NCBI RefSeq assembly: GCF_000517125.1
Contig: NZ_KI912156.1
Coordinates: forward strand, 250,290 to 314,289
Source: Arthrobacter sp. MA-N2
GTDB taxonomy: Bacteria; Actinomycetota; Actinomycetes; Actinomycetales; Micrococcaceae
DNA: 64,000 nt
Direction of reading: 5' to 3'
Position 1 is the first letter of the stretch. Each line of letters begins with the position of its first letter. Shown here in pieces: positions 26,020 to 33,993 of this stretch. The notes beneath the pieces are model-generated. The model did no database searches, was not told the DNA's origin, and worked only from the letters and a program-made list of their open reading frames with translations. The position numbers and the translations under genes are program-made.

Positions 26020-27093
26020 CTACAGCTGCGCTCCGAGTTTGAAGCCGACTTCCTCGCCCGGTTCGCGGGTGTAGGAGAAGCCGTCGGCGCCGACGGTGAC
26101 GGCCATTTCGCTTTTGTCCTCGCGCTTGGTGATGGGCTGCGGGTTTCCGTCCAGGTCCAGGACGAGGGAGGCCTCGGTGTACCAGGAGGGGACTACGGGG
26201 TTGCCCCACCAGTCGCGACGCTGGTTGTCGTGGACGTCCCAGGTGATGACCGGGTTGTCCGGGTCCCCGGTGTAGTAGTCCTGGGTGTAGATCTCGATCC
26301 GGTGGCCGTCCGGGTCCAGGATGTACAGGTAGAAGGCGTTGGAGACGCCGTGCCGGCCGGGGCCGCGTTCGATCCGGTCGCTGATGCGCAGCGCGCCCAT
26401 CTTGTCGCAGATCTGGATGATGTTGTGCTTTTCGTGCGTGGCGAAGGCGACGTGGTGCATGCGCGGGCCGTCGCCGCCGGTCAGGGCGGTGTCGTGCACG
26501 GTCTGCTTGCGGTGCATCCACGCGGCATAAGTGACGCCGTCGGAATCCTTGATGTCTTCCGAGACCCGGAAGCCGAGGTCCTCAAGGTACTTCCGGCCCC
26601 GCGGAACGTCGGGGGTGACCTGGTTGAAGTGGTCCAGGCGGACCAGTTCACCGGCGGTGTACAGGTCGTAGCGCTGGGTGAGGCGTTCGACGTGCTCCAC
26701 GTCGTAGAAGAACTCGTAGGGGAAGCCCAGCGGGTCCTCGACGCGGACGGAGTCGCCGACGCCCTTTGTGAAGCCGTCCTTGCGGCGCTCAACCCGGCAG
26801 CCGAGCTCGCGGTAATAGGCCTCGGCGGCGTCCACTTCGGCGGGGGACTTCACCCGGTACGCGAAGGCCGCGACGGCGGGTATCGGTCCCTTGCGCAACA
26901 CCAGGTTGTGGTGGATGAACTCCTCCAGGGAGCGCAGGTAGATGGTGTTCTCATCTTCTTCGGTGACATGCAGGCCTAGAAGGTCCACGTAGAACTCGCG
27001 GGACTTGGCGAGGTCCGTGACCACGATGTCCATGTAGGCGCAGCGGACGATGTCCGGGGCCGGGACGGAGGGCTTGGGAATGACGTTGTTCAT
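26020..27093 (-). CDS. hpaD: 3,4-dihydroxyphenylacetate 2,3-dioxygenase (homoprotocatechuate dioxygenase, type I extradiol)
   Basis: A 357-aa two-domain vicinal-oxygen-chelate dioxygenase that opens the ring of homoprotocatechuate next to the hydroxyls. The metal ligands fall exactly where they do in the Brevibacterium fuscum Fe enzyme and the Arthrobacter Mn enzyme MndD: H155 ('LDHFNQV'), H214 ('RMHHVAFA') and E267 ('HRIEIYTQDY'). The second-sphere H200 and R243 are also in place. Whether it uses Fe or Mn cannot be told from ligands, which are the same. A hairpin repeat lies between it and hpaE. Start ATG 27093. Confidence 0.97.
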   Translation of the reverse strand: MNNVIPKPSVPAPDIVRCAYMDIVVTDLAKSREFYVDLLGLHVTEEDENTIYLRSLEEFIHHNLVLRKGPIPAVAAFAYRVKSPAEVDAAEAYYRELGCRVERRKDGFTKGVGDSVRVEDPLGFPYEFFYDVEHVERLTQRYDLYTAGELVRLDHFNQVTPDVPRGRKYLEDLGFRVSEDIKDSDGVTYAAWMHRKQTVHDTALTGGDGPRMHHVAFATHEKHNIIQICDKMGALRISDRIERGPGRHGVSNAFYLYILDPDGHRIEIYTQDYYTGDPDNPVITWDVHDNQRRDWWGNPVVPSWYTEASLVLDLDGNPQPITKREDKSEMAVTVGADGFSYTREPGEEVGFKLGAQL

Positions 27094-27126
27094 GGGGTTC
27101 TCTCTTCTTTGAAAGGGTATTCAACA

Positions 27127-27192
27127 CCCAACTGGCTTGCAGTAGTCGTCGTTTTGGAGGCTCAGAACGACAACAAGTGCGAGGTAGTTGGG
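27127..27192 (-). repeat. Hairpin repeat (copy 2) inside the hpa operon
   Basis: CCCAACT (27127-27133) pairs with AGTTGGG (27186-27192). An interrupted inner stem (CGTCGTT-type arm against AACGAC) closes on a 12-nt loop. Sequence and architecture match the repeat at 24335-24400. Here it lies in the 111-bp gap between hpaE and hpaD, both read leftward, so it can act as an intra-operon attenuator or processing site. Confidence 0.7.
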
Positions 27193-27204
27193 CCGGCCGG
27201 ACGC

Positions 27205-28719
27205 TTAGGCGCCGAATTTGGGTGTGTGGACCGCGCCGAGGGTGATGTGCACGGCTTGCTGGTCGGTGTAGAAATCGATGGAGCGGTAGCCGCCCTCGTG
27301 GCCCAGGCCCGAGGCTTTGACGCCGCCGAACGGGGTACGCAGGTCCCGGACGTTGTGCGAATTGAGCCACACCATGCCGGCTTCGACGTTCTGGGCGAAG
27401 TTGTGGGCCCGGGTCAGGTTCTGGGTCCAGATGTAGGCCGCCAGGCCGTATTTGGTGTTGTTCGCCAGGGCGAGGGCTTCGTCGTCGTTCTCGAACGGGG
27501 TGATCGCGACGACGGGGCCGAAGATCTCCTCCTGGAAGATCCGGGCCTCGGGCGCGACGTCGGCAAACACCGTGGGTGCGATGTAGTTGCCTTCGGGCAG
27601 GTGGTCGGGCCGTCCGCCGCCGGCAAGCAACCGCCCTTCGGTCTTGCCGATCTCCACGTAGGAGGCCACCTTTTCGTAGTGCTCGGGGTGAACGAGGGCG
27701 CCGACCTGGGTTTTGGGGTCGTGCGGGTCGCCGACGACGATGTTCTTCGCGCGGGCGGCGTACTTTTCGCAGAACTCGTCGTAGATGGCGCGTTCGACGA
27801 GGATCCGGGAGCCGGCGGTGCAGCGTTCCCCGTTGAGGGAGAAGACCCCGAACAGAGCCGAGTCGATCGCGGCGTCCAGGTCGGCGTCGGCGAATACGAC
27901 GCACGGGGATTTCCCGCCGAGCTCCATGGACAGGCCCTTGAGGTTGGCCGCGGCATTGCGGAAGATCGTCTGGCCCGTGGTGGTCTCGCCCGTGAAGGAG
28001 ATCAGGGGCACGTCCGGGTGCCTCACGAGGGCGTCGCCGGCTTCCTCGCCCAGGCCGTTGACCAGGTTGAACACACCGTCCGGCAGGCCCGCGTCCTTGA
28101 AGATAGTCGCCCACAGCGAGGCCGAAAGCGGGGTGAACTCGGCCGGCTTGAGGACCACGGTATTGCCCGTGGCCAGGGCCGGGGCGAGCTTCCAGGACTC
28201 CAGCATGAACGGGGTATTCCACGGCGTGATGAGGCCCGCGACGCCGATCGGCTTGCGGTTCACGTAGTTGATCTGGGCGCCGGGGACCTTCATGGCGTCG
28301 TCGAACTGGGCCACGATCAGGTCCGCGAAGAAGCGGAAGTTCTCCGCCGCCCGCAGCGCCTGGCCCTTGGCCTGGGTGATCGGCAGGCCGGTGTCGAAGG
28401 TCTCCAGTTCAGCGAGACGCTCTTCCTGGGCTTCGACGGCGTCGGCGATCCTGTTCAGGACCCGGGCACGTTCGCGCGGCTTCATCTTCGGCCACGGGCC
28501 GCTCTTGAAGGCTTCGCGGGCGGCAGCGACGGCGAGGTCGATGTCTTCCTTCTGGCCGGCGGCGGCGGTGGCGTAGTTGCTGTTGGATACGGGGTCCAGG
28601 ACGTCGAAGGTCGCCCCACTGACCGAGTCAACGAACCGGCCGTTGATGAAGTGCTGGATGTGGGTGGGAAGGTCCTTCGGGACGTAATGGGTGGTGGTTT
28701 CTGGTGCAGTGAACGTCAT
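27205..28719 (-). CDS. hpaE: 5-carboxymethyl-2-hydroxymuconate semialdehyde dehydrogenase
   Basis: A 504-aa NAD-dependent aldehyde dehydrogenase that oxidises the ring-cleavage semialdehyde made by HpaD. The catalytic cysteine is C300 in 'NGERCTAGS'. The general base is E266 in 'MELGGKSP'. 'FTGETTTGQ' binds the cofactor. Length and context agree with HpaE. It is flanked by hairpins on both sides (28742-28806 upstream, 27127-27192 downstream). Start ATG 28719 after AAGGAAAAAAC-type sequence. Confidence 0.95.
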   Translation of the reverse strand: MTFTAPETTTHYVPKDLPTHIQHFINGRFVDSVSGATFDVLDPVSNSNYATAAAGQKEDIDLAVAAAREAFKSGPWPKMKPRERARVLNRIADAVEAQEERLAELETFDTGLPITQAKGQALRAAENFRFFADLIVAQFDDAMKVPGAQINYVNRKPIGVAGLITPWNTPFMLESWKLAPALATGNTVVLKPAEFTPLSASLWATIFKDAGLPDGVFNLVNGLGEEAGDALVRHPDVPLISFTGETTTGQTIFRNAAANLKGLSMELGGKSPCVVFADADLDAAIDSALFGVFSLNGERCTAGSRILVERAIYDEFCEKYAARAKNIVVGDPHDPKTQVGALVHPEHYEKVASYVEIGKTEGRLLAGGGRPDHLPEGNYIAPTVFADVAPEARIFQEEIFGPVVAITPFENDDEALALANNTKYGLAAYIWTQNLTRAHNFAQNVEAGMVWLNSHNVRDLRTPFGGVKASGLGHEGGYRSIDFYTDQQAVHITLGAVHTPKFGA

Positions 28720-28741
28720 TGTTTTTTCCTTAGTACTAGTC

Positions 28742-28806
28742 GCAACGCGGGGTCACTTACGGCCTATGTCGGGCCGTTTAATGGGCGCTAAGTGACCCCG
28801 CGTTGC
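28742..28806. repeat. 18-bp perfect inverted repeat overlapping the end of gntR
   Basis: GCAACGCGGGGTCACTTA (28742-28759) is the exact reverse complement of 28789-28806. A second 6-bp stem (ACGGCC/GGCCGT) sits inside. The right arm codes the last residues of the GntR protein, and the gene's TAA (28778-28780) lies in the internal bulge. The element looks like a dispersed hairpin that supplied the current 3' end of gntR, and it may act as a terminator or processing site before hpaE. Confidence 0.75.
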
Positions 28807-29479
28807 TGTGTGCGAGGTACGCGTCGAGGGTGGCGCTGCGGTGCCGGCGTGCGGCCTTTTCGATGTCATCCGGGTTGCTTCCAGACTCGATGAGCTGCAG
28901 CAGCGCCTCATGTTCCTGAACGGATTCCTGGGCCCGGCCGGGGACGAAGCGGAAGGTCGAGGCCCTGATCGACGCGAGCCGGTTCCAGCCCCGGTGCACA
29001 AGGTCCAGGATGTGCGGATTGGGGCAGTGTTCAAAGAGGACGCTGTGGAAATCCTGGTTCAAAGCCGTGAAGCGGACCGGATCGAAATGCTCCAGGCAGT
29101 CCCGCATCTGCGCGTTCACCGCACGGGCCCGGGCTATGTCCGCCGCGCCGATCAGCGGCGCAGACAACGCGGTCGCCGCCCCTTCGACGATGCTCAGGGT
29201 CTGCATCGTATAGAGGTACTCGGTCGGGTCGATCCCGGACACCGTGGCGCCGACATTCCGCTCGAACTTCACGAGCCCCTCGGCCTCCAGACGGCGGATG
29301 GCCTCCCGGACCGGGACCACGCTGACGCCCAGGTCCTCGGCAATCTTGGCCAGCACCAGCCGATAACCCGGCGTATAGGTGCCCTCCACGATGCGCGCCT
29401 TCACGGCCGCATACGCCTGCTCGGACTTGCTCCCGGTCTTCTCGCCCAAGGCGAGGCTCCCGACGGCGGTTTCAGTCAC
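28778..29479 (-). CDS. GntR-family regulator (FadR/FCD type)
   Basis: A 233-aa regulator with an N-terminal winged helix (residues about 15-80, 'YTPGYRLVLAKIAEDLGVSVVP' in part, then 'REAIRRLEAEGLV') and a C-terminal all-helical FCD effector domain with the metal-site acidic/histidine residues. The GTG at 29479 is preceded by AAAGGAG and overlaps the stop of the FAH-RraA gene (GTGA). It is therefore within the operon and probably autoregulates it. A TCGTATACGA palindrome upstream of the first gene fits a GntR operator. The last dozen residues are coded by the arm of a hairpin repeat. Confidence 0.92.
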   Translation of the reverse strand: MTETAVGSLALGEKTGSKSEQAYAAVKARIVEGTYTPGYRLVLAKIAEDLGVSVVPVREAIRRLEAEGLVKFERNVGATVSGIDPTEYLYTMQTLSIVEGAATALSAPLIGAADIARARAVNAQMRDCLEHFDPVRFTALNQDFHSVLFEHCPNPHILDLVHRGWNRLASIRASTFRFVPGRAQESVQEHEALLQLIESGSNPDDIEKAARRHRSATLDAYLAHSNAGSLSAH

Positions 29480-30933
29480 TTTGGGCTCCTTTGCTCGTAG
29501 CGGGCACGCCACTGCGCGTTCATCGGATAAAGACCGTCCACGCTGTTGCCCTGCTTGACCATCTCGAAAATGAAGGCCTCTTCCTTCTCCTGCTCGATGC
29601 AATCGTCCACTAGCTCTTCGGCGAGGGCCGGCGGGATCACCAGGATGCCGTCCGAGTCCGCCACGATGATGTCCCCGGGCTGGACGGTCGCGCCTCCGCA
29701 GGCGATGGTGATGTCCGTGTCCCACGGGATGTGGCGTCGGCCCAGCACTGCCGGGTGCGGATTGGCGAAATAGGTGGGCATGTCCAGTCCTGCCACCGCC
29801 GTGTAGTCGCGCACCCCGCCGTCGGTGATGATGGCCGCAGCACCCCGGACCTGGGCACGCAGGGCCAGGATGTCCCCCACGGTCCCGGTGCCCTTTTCGC
29901 CCCGGGCTTCCATGACCAGGATTTCGCCCTCGTTCACGGAATCGATGGCCTTCTTCTGGGCATTGAAACCACCGCCATGGGTTGTGAACAGATCCTCGCG
30001 ATTCGGGACATAGCGCAGCGTCCGGGCCAGACCGACGACGCGACGGTCCGGGCGAGTGGCCTGCAGACCGTCGATACTCACGTTGTTCAGCCCGCGCTTG
30101 CGCAACTGGCTGGACAGAGTGGCCGTGGCGACGCTTTCCAGTTTCTTCTTCAGCTCCGGGCTCAGGACCGGCGCGACGCTTTCCACGGGAGGCAAACCCG
30201 CCGCTTCCCGCGATCCGTACGCTTCCTCCCGCTGGGTGTCATCGGACTTGGGCCGGGCACCGAAGTCCGCGAACGCCGTCGTACCCTCCGTCACGGTGGT
30301 GGTCAGGCGGCCGCTGCTGAGGCCGCCAGCGGTGACCTCGACCTCGACGACGTCGCCCGGCTTCGCGACCGACGCCCCGGCCGGGGTGCCGGTCAGGATG
30401 ATGTCGCCGGTTTCGAGCGTGAGGAGCTGGGAAAGATCAGCGACGAGGCGTGCAAAAGGGAACAGGAGGTCTTCGGTGGTGTCGTCCTGGACCAGCTGCC
30501 CGTTGTGCCAGGTGCGGATCCGCAGCGCGGAGGGGTCGACGTCGGCGGCCGGGATCAGCCCCGGGCCCACCGGAGTGAAACCATCCCCGCCCTTGGACCG
30601 GAGGTTGGAGCCCTTGTCCGCGTAGCGCAGCTCGTAAACGCCGAGGTCGTTGCTCGCCGTGACCCAGCCGACATGGCCCCAGGCGTCCTCCACACCGACC
30701 CGGCGCGCGGCCTTGCCGATGACAAGCGCAATCTCGCCCTCGTAACCAAGGAGTTCACAGCCGGCCGGGCGCTCCACCCGTGACCCGCTGAGCGCAAGGG
30801 AGGACGAAGGCTTCAGGAAATACGACGGCTGCTCGGGAGTGCGCCCACGCTGGGCCGCACGGCTCGGGTAGTTGATATGCACCGCGATGACCTTGCGGGC
30901 CGCGGCCAGGGTGTGGTCGGTGACCTGTTCCAA
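29476..30933 (-). CDS. Fusion of fumarylacetoacetate-hydrolase-family domain and RraA-like domain
   Basis: A 485-aa two-domain protein. Residues about 14-225 form an FAH-family domain with metal ligands E65, E67 ('GYEGEIALVIG') and D96 ('ASNDLGVYELR'). This is the fold of HpaG, which isomerises and decarboxylates homoprotocatechuate products. Residues about 255-480 form an RraA/HMG-aldolase-like domain with 'VGDILALRAQVRG' and R375-D376 in 'DGGVRDYTAV'. The acidic residue three after RD in class II HMG aldolases is Ala here. The start is TTG 30933, with GAGGAG 7 bp upstream. First gene of the hpa operon. The RraA half may supply the decarboxylase activity that E. coli HpaG obtains from a second FAH domain (inference). 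Confidence 0.88.
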   Translation of the reverse strand: MEQVTDHTLAAARKVIAVHINYPSRAAQRGRTPEQPSYFLKPSSSLALSGSRVERPAGCELLGYEGEIALVIGKAARRVGVEDAWGHVGWVTASNDLGVYELRYADKGSNLRSKGGDGFTPVGPGLIPAADVDPSALRIRTWHNGQLVQDDTTEDLLFPFARLVADLSQLLTLETGDIILTGTPAGASVAKPGDVVEVEVTAGGLSSGRLTTTVTEGTTAFADFGARPKSDDTQREEAYGSREAAGLPPVESVAPVLSPELKKKLESVATATLSSQLRKRGLNNVSIDGLQATRPDRRVVGLARTLRYVPNREDLFTTHGGGFNAQKKAIDSVNEGEILVMEARGEKGTGTVGDILALRAQVRGAAAIITDGGVRDYTAVAGLDMPTYFANPHPAVLGRRHIPWDTDITIACGGATVQPGDIIVADSDGILVIPPALAEELVDDCIEQEKEEAFIFEMVKQGNSVDGLYPMNAQWRARYEQRSPK

Positions 30934-30957
30934 GTTTCACTCCTCATCGAGTACGAA

Positions 30958-30969
30958 ATCGTATACGAT
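30958..30969. promoter_or_regulatory. Candidate GntR operator
   Basis: ATCGTATACGAT is a perfect 12-bp palindrome, 25 bp upstream of the TTG start of the first hpa gene. Its GT-N2-AC core fits FadR-subfamily GntR operators, and a GntR gene is the second cistron. Confidence 0.55.
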
Positions 30970-31077
30970 AACTATTACCTAGGAATTTCGGGTCGTCAAC
31001 CCCGTACTCTCGGGCACTTCCGGGATCACTTGTAACCTGCGCCACACCTGCCGTAGAGTTTTGGATCAAGGAGTTGT

Positions 31078-31110
31078 TTCGATAATAGAACTTTGCGTTC
31101 CATTATCGAA
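31078..31110. promoter_or_regulatory. Long dyad upstream of mobA
   Basis: TTCGATAAT-A-GAAC (31078-31091) and GTTC-C-ATTATCGAA (31097-31110) form 13 of 14 pairs around TTTGC, 44 bp before the mobA start. Size and A/T-rich arms suit an IclR- or MarR-type operator. No dedicated regulator gene adjoins mobA. Confidence 0.6.
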
Positions 31111-31153
31111 CTAAAAGACGATAGATCACCACACAACGAAGTGAGGAAAGCCC

Positions 31154-33103
31154 GTGCAGTTCCATCACCACGGATACGTATCCGGTGACCCGCGAGTCCA
31201 AGCGGTTGCCGGCGTCGGAATCAACCGACCAGCAGACCTTCCCGACGAGGTCGATGTGCTCATCGTCGGCAGCGGGCCCGCGGGCATGCTCACCGCCGCA
31301 CAGCTGTCCCAGTTCCCGGGCATCACCACACGGATCGTGGAGCGCCGCGACGGGAGGCTCGCAATTGGCCAGGCTGACGGCATCCAAGCCCGAAGTGTCG
31401 AGACCTTCCAGGCCTTCGGCTTCGCCGAGCGGATCATCGCAGAGGCGTACCGGATCACCGAGATGGCATTCTGGAAGCCGGACCCCGCCGACCCCTCGCG
31501 CATCAACCGGGCGGCCCGCGCCGTCGATGACGAAATGGGCATCAGCGAGTTCCCCCACCTCATCGTCAATCAGGCCCGTGTACTGGACTACTTCGCAGAG
31601 TTCATGGCGAACTCCCCCACTCGCATGTCACCCGACTACGGCTACGAGTTCCGCGGCCTCAATGTCACCGGCGAAGGCGACTACCCGGTCACCGTGACAC
31701 TCCTCCACACGGCCGGTCCCCACGAGGGCCAAGAGCGCGTTGTCCGGGCCAAATACGTCGTCGGCGCTGACGGCGCGCGCAGCAAGGTGCGGGAATCGAT
31801 CGGCTGCACGCTCGCCGGCGACCAAGCCAACCATGCCTGGGGCGTCATGGACGTCCTTGCCGTCACGGACTTCCCGGACATCCGCTTGAAGTGTGCCATC
31901 CAGGGCGAGGCAGGCAGCATCCTGCTGATCCCGCGCGAAGGCGGGCACCTCTTCCGCATGTACGTGGACCTCGGCGAAGTCGACTCCCATGACAAAGGCG
32001 CCGTCCGCAACACCTCCATCGAGGAAATTATCGCCAAGGCCAACGAAATCATCCATCCGTACACCCTCGATGTGCGAAACGTCGCCTGGCACAGCGTGTA
32101 CGAAGTGGGCCACCGCCTCACGGACAGGTTCGACGACGTCCTGCCGGACGAGCGCGGCACCCGCACGCCGCGTGTGTTCATTACCGGCGACGCCTGCCAC
32201 ACCCATAGCGCCAAAGCCGGGCAGGGCATGAACGTTTCCATGCAGGACGGCTTCAACCTGGCGTGGAAGCTCGGGCACGTGCTGGAGGGCCGCAGCCCGG
32301 AGAGTCTGCTGTCCACGTACTCTGCCGAACGCCAGGTAATCGCGAAGAACCTCATCGACTTCGACAAACAGTGGTCCACGCTCATGGCGAAGAAGCCCGA
32401 GGAATTCGAAAACCCCTCCGAGCTTGAGGACTTCTATGTCAGCACCGCCGAATTCCCCGCCGGTTTCATGACCCAATACGCTCCGTCGCAGCTCATCGCC
32501 GAGCCCGCACACCAAGGCCTGGCAACCGGATTCACCATCGGAAAGCGCTTCAAGTCCGCGCCTGTGGTCCGGGTCTGCGACACCAACCCACTCCAGCTCG
32601 GCCACCAGGCCAAGGCGGACGGCCGCTGGCGGATCTACGTCTTCGCTGACGCGGCACCCGCCGTCACGGCACAACAGGAAACAGCACAACAGAGAACGGC
32701 ACAACAGGAAACGGCACACGGGGCGCCCGTCGCCGACTTTGCCGAGTGGATCGCGAACTCACCGGACTCACCGCTGGCCGCAACGCCGTCGGGCGCTGAC
32801 CGGGACGCATGGTTCGACGTGAAGGTGATCTACCAGCAAGACCACACCGGCGTTGACATCGGCGCCGTGCCGTCGGCGTTCAAGCCGCAAGTGGGGCCGT
32901 TCAAGCTCAGTTACCTCGAGAACGTCTACGCCACGGATCCGACGGCGGACATCTTTGAGTTGCGCGGCCTGGACCGTGGCGGCGTGGTGGTGGTGGTGCG
33001 TCCGGACCAGTACGTGGCGAACGTGCTGCCCTTGACCGCGACGGCGGAGCTCGCCGCGTTCTTCGCACCGATCCTTCGTGTCGGAGCGTCCGAAACAGTG
33101 TGA
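31154..33103 (+). CDS. mobA: 3-hydroxybenzoate 4-monooxygenase
   Basis: A 649-aa FAD monooxygenase of the phenol-hydroxylase/MobA group. From memory it shares long motifs with Comamonas MobA: the N-terminal 'MQFHHHGY', 'VDVLIVGSGPAGM' (FAD), 'IGQADGIQARS', 'AWGVMDVLAVTDFPD', 'VGADGARSKVR' (DG motif), 'GDACHTHSAKAGQGMN' and a thioredoxin-like C-terminal domain. It converts 3-hydroxybenzoate to protocatechuate with NADPH and O2. The start is GTG 31154 with GAGGAAAG. In the linker before the C-terminal domain, residues 506-520 are three tandem AQQ-(E/R)-T units coded by 15-bp DNA repeats. Divergent from the hpa operon. Confidence 0.93.
   Translation: MQFHHHGYVSGDPRVQAVAGVGINRPADLPDEVDVLIVGSGPAGMLTAAQLSQFPGITTRIVERRDGRLAIGQADGIQARSVETFQAFGFAERIIAEAYRITEMAFWKPDPADPSRINRAARAVDDEMGISEFPHLIVNQARVLDYFAEFMANSPTRMSPDYGYEFRGLNVTGEGDYPVTVTLLHTAGPHEGQERVVRAKYVVGADGARSKVRESIGCTLAGDQANHAWGVMDVLAVTDFPDIRLKCAIQGEAGSILLIPREGGHLFRMYVDLGEVDSHDKGAVRNTSIEEIIAKANEIIHPYTLDVRNVAWHSVYEVGHRLTDRFDDVLPDERGTRTPRVFITGDACHTHSAKAGQGMNVSMQDGFNLAWKLGHVLEGRSPESLLSTYSAERQVIAKNLIDFDKQWSTLMAKKPEEFENPSELEDFYVSTAEFPAGFMTQYAPSQLIAEPAHQGLATGFTIGKRFKSAPVVRVCDTNPLQLGHQAKADGRWRIYVFADAAPAVTAQQETAQQRTAQQETAHGAPVADFAEWIANSPDSPLAATPSGADRDAWFDVKVIYQQDHTGVDIGAVPSAFKPQVGPFKLSYLENVYATDPTADIFELRGLDRGGVVVVVRPDQYVANVLPLTATAELAAFFAPILRVGASETV
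32671..32715 (+). repeat. Three 15-bp tandem repeats inside mobA
   Basis: Units ACAACAGGAAACAGC, ACAACAGAGAACGGC and ACAACAGGAAACGGC follow one another in frame, coding Ala-Gln-Gln-Glu/Arg-Thr three times. They sit at a domain linker, so copy-number change by slippage would alter linker length without a frameshift. Confidence 0.85.
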
Positions 33104-33177
33104 ACCGTTGGAGCGGGGCGCCTCGATTGACCTGCGAACGGGTTCATTCTGTCCGTAGCTCGTCGTAGGGTACCGGC

Positions 33178-33882
33178 ATGGACATCATCATGGTTCCCGG
33201 ATTTTGGTTGGACGCCTCGTCGTGGTCGGAGGTCACGCCGCCGCTCGTTGCTGCGGGCCACACGGTGCACCCGCTTACCCTCCCTGGACTGGAGGCCATT
33301 GACGCCCCCCGGTCCGGCATCGGCCTCAGGGACCACATCGACGCAGTAGTGGCGGCTGTGGACGCAGTCGGCAATCCCGTGGTCCTGGTTGGCCACTCCG
33401 GCGGGGGTGCCATCATCCACGGCGCCGTCGACGCCCGCCCGGACCGTGTAGTCCGGGCTGTCTACGTGGACAGTGGCCCGCTCGGCGAAGGCGGTGTCAT
33501 CAACGACGAACTGCCTGTTGAGGGCGATGCCGTGCCTTTGCCCCCTTGGGAGCTTTTCGAGGATGAAGACCTTGTGGACCTCAACGAAGAGCTGCGGACC
33601 GACTTCCGCGCCCGCGCCATCCCGGAGCCAAAGAATGTCGCCACGGACAAGCAGCACTTGCATGATGTTCGCCGCTACGACGTCCCCGCAACCATCATCG
33701 CGTGCGAGTTCCCCTCGAGCCTGCTCGCCGAATGGATCGACTCGGGCCACCCCTTTGTGGCCGAGCTCGCACGCATCAACGACGTCGAATTCATGGATGT
33801 GCCTACCGGACACTGGCCCCAATTCACCAAACCGGTTGAACTCGGGAAAGCCATTCTCGCTGCGGTTGAGCAGACCGGATAG
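33178..33882 (+). CDS. Alpha/beta hydrolase
   Basis: A 234-aa single-domain alpha/beta hydrolase. 'MVPGFWLDASSW' provides the oxyanion region, and the nucleophile elbow is 'VLVGHSGGGAIIHG'. The C-terminal histidine lies in 'PTGHWPQFTKP'. It resembles short salicylate-esterase or lactonase-like members. It follows mobA by 74 bp, but with its own spacing, so co-transcription is possible though not required. A 15-bp stem terminator lies after it. Confidence 0.88.
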   Translation: MDIIMVPGFWLDASSWSEVTPPLVAAGHTVHPLTLPGLEAIDAPRSGIGLRDHIDAVVAAVDAVGNPVVLVGHSGGGAIIHGAVDARPDRVVRAVYVDSGPLGEGGVINDELPVEGDAVPLPPWELFEDEDLVDLNEELRTDFRARAIPEPKNVATDKQHLHDVRRYDVPATIIACEFPSSLLAEWIDSGHPFVAELARINDVEFMDVPTGHWPQFTKPVELGKAILAAVEQTG

Positions 33883-33946
33883 GGCGCCCGCGGCCCGGAC
33901 GGCCAGGTTTGAGCAAGACCCCCCCAATACGGACGTCCAGACACGG

Positions 33947-33981
33947 AACGACCCCCGCCGATTTTGTCGGCGGGGGTCGTT
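33947..33981. terminator. Bidirectional terminator
   Basis: AACGACCCCCGCCGA and TCGGCGGGGGTCGTT form a perfect 15-bp stem with a 5-nt loop (TTTTG) between two convergent genes, ending 13 bp from the deacetylase stop. A/T ends on both sides suit termination in either direction. Confidence 0.85.
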
Positions 33982-33993
33982 AGTGCGCCTTGC

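Noticed and set aside
27109..28791. 560-codon open frame opposite hpaE
   Set aside because: Shadow of a well-supported dehydrogenase.
32671..32715. CRISPR-like repeat
   Set aside because: The 15-bp units are contiguous and in frame inside mobA, with no spacers.
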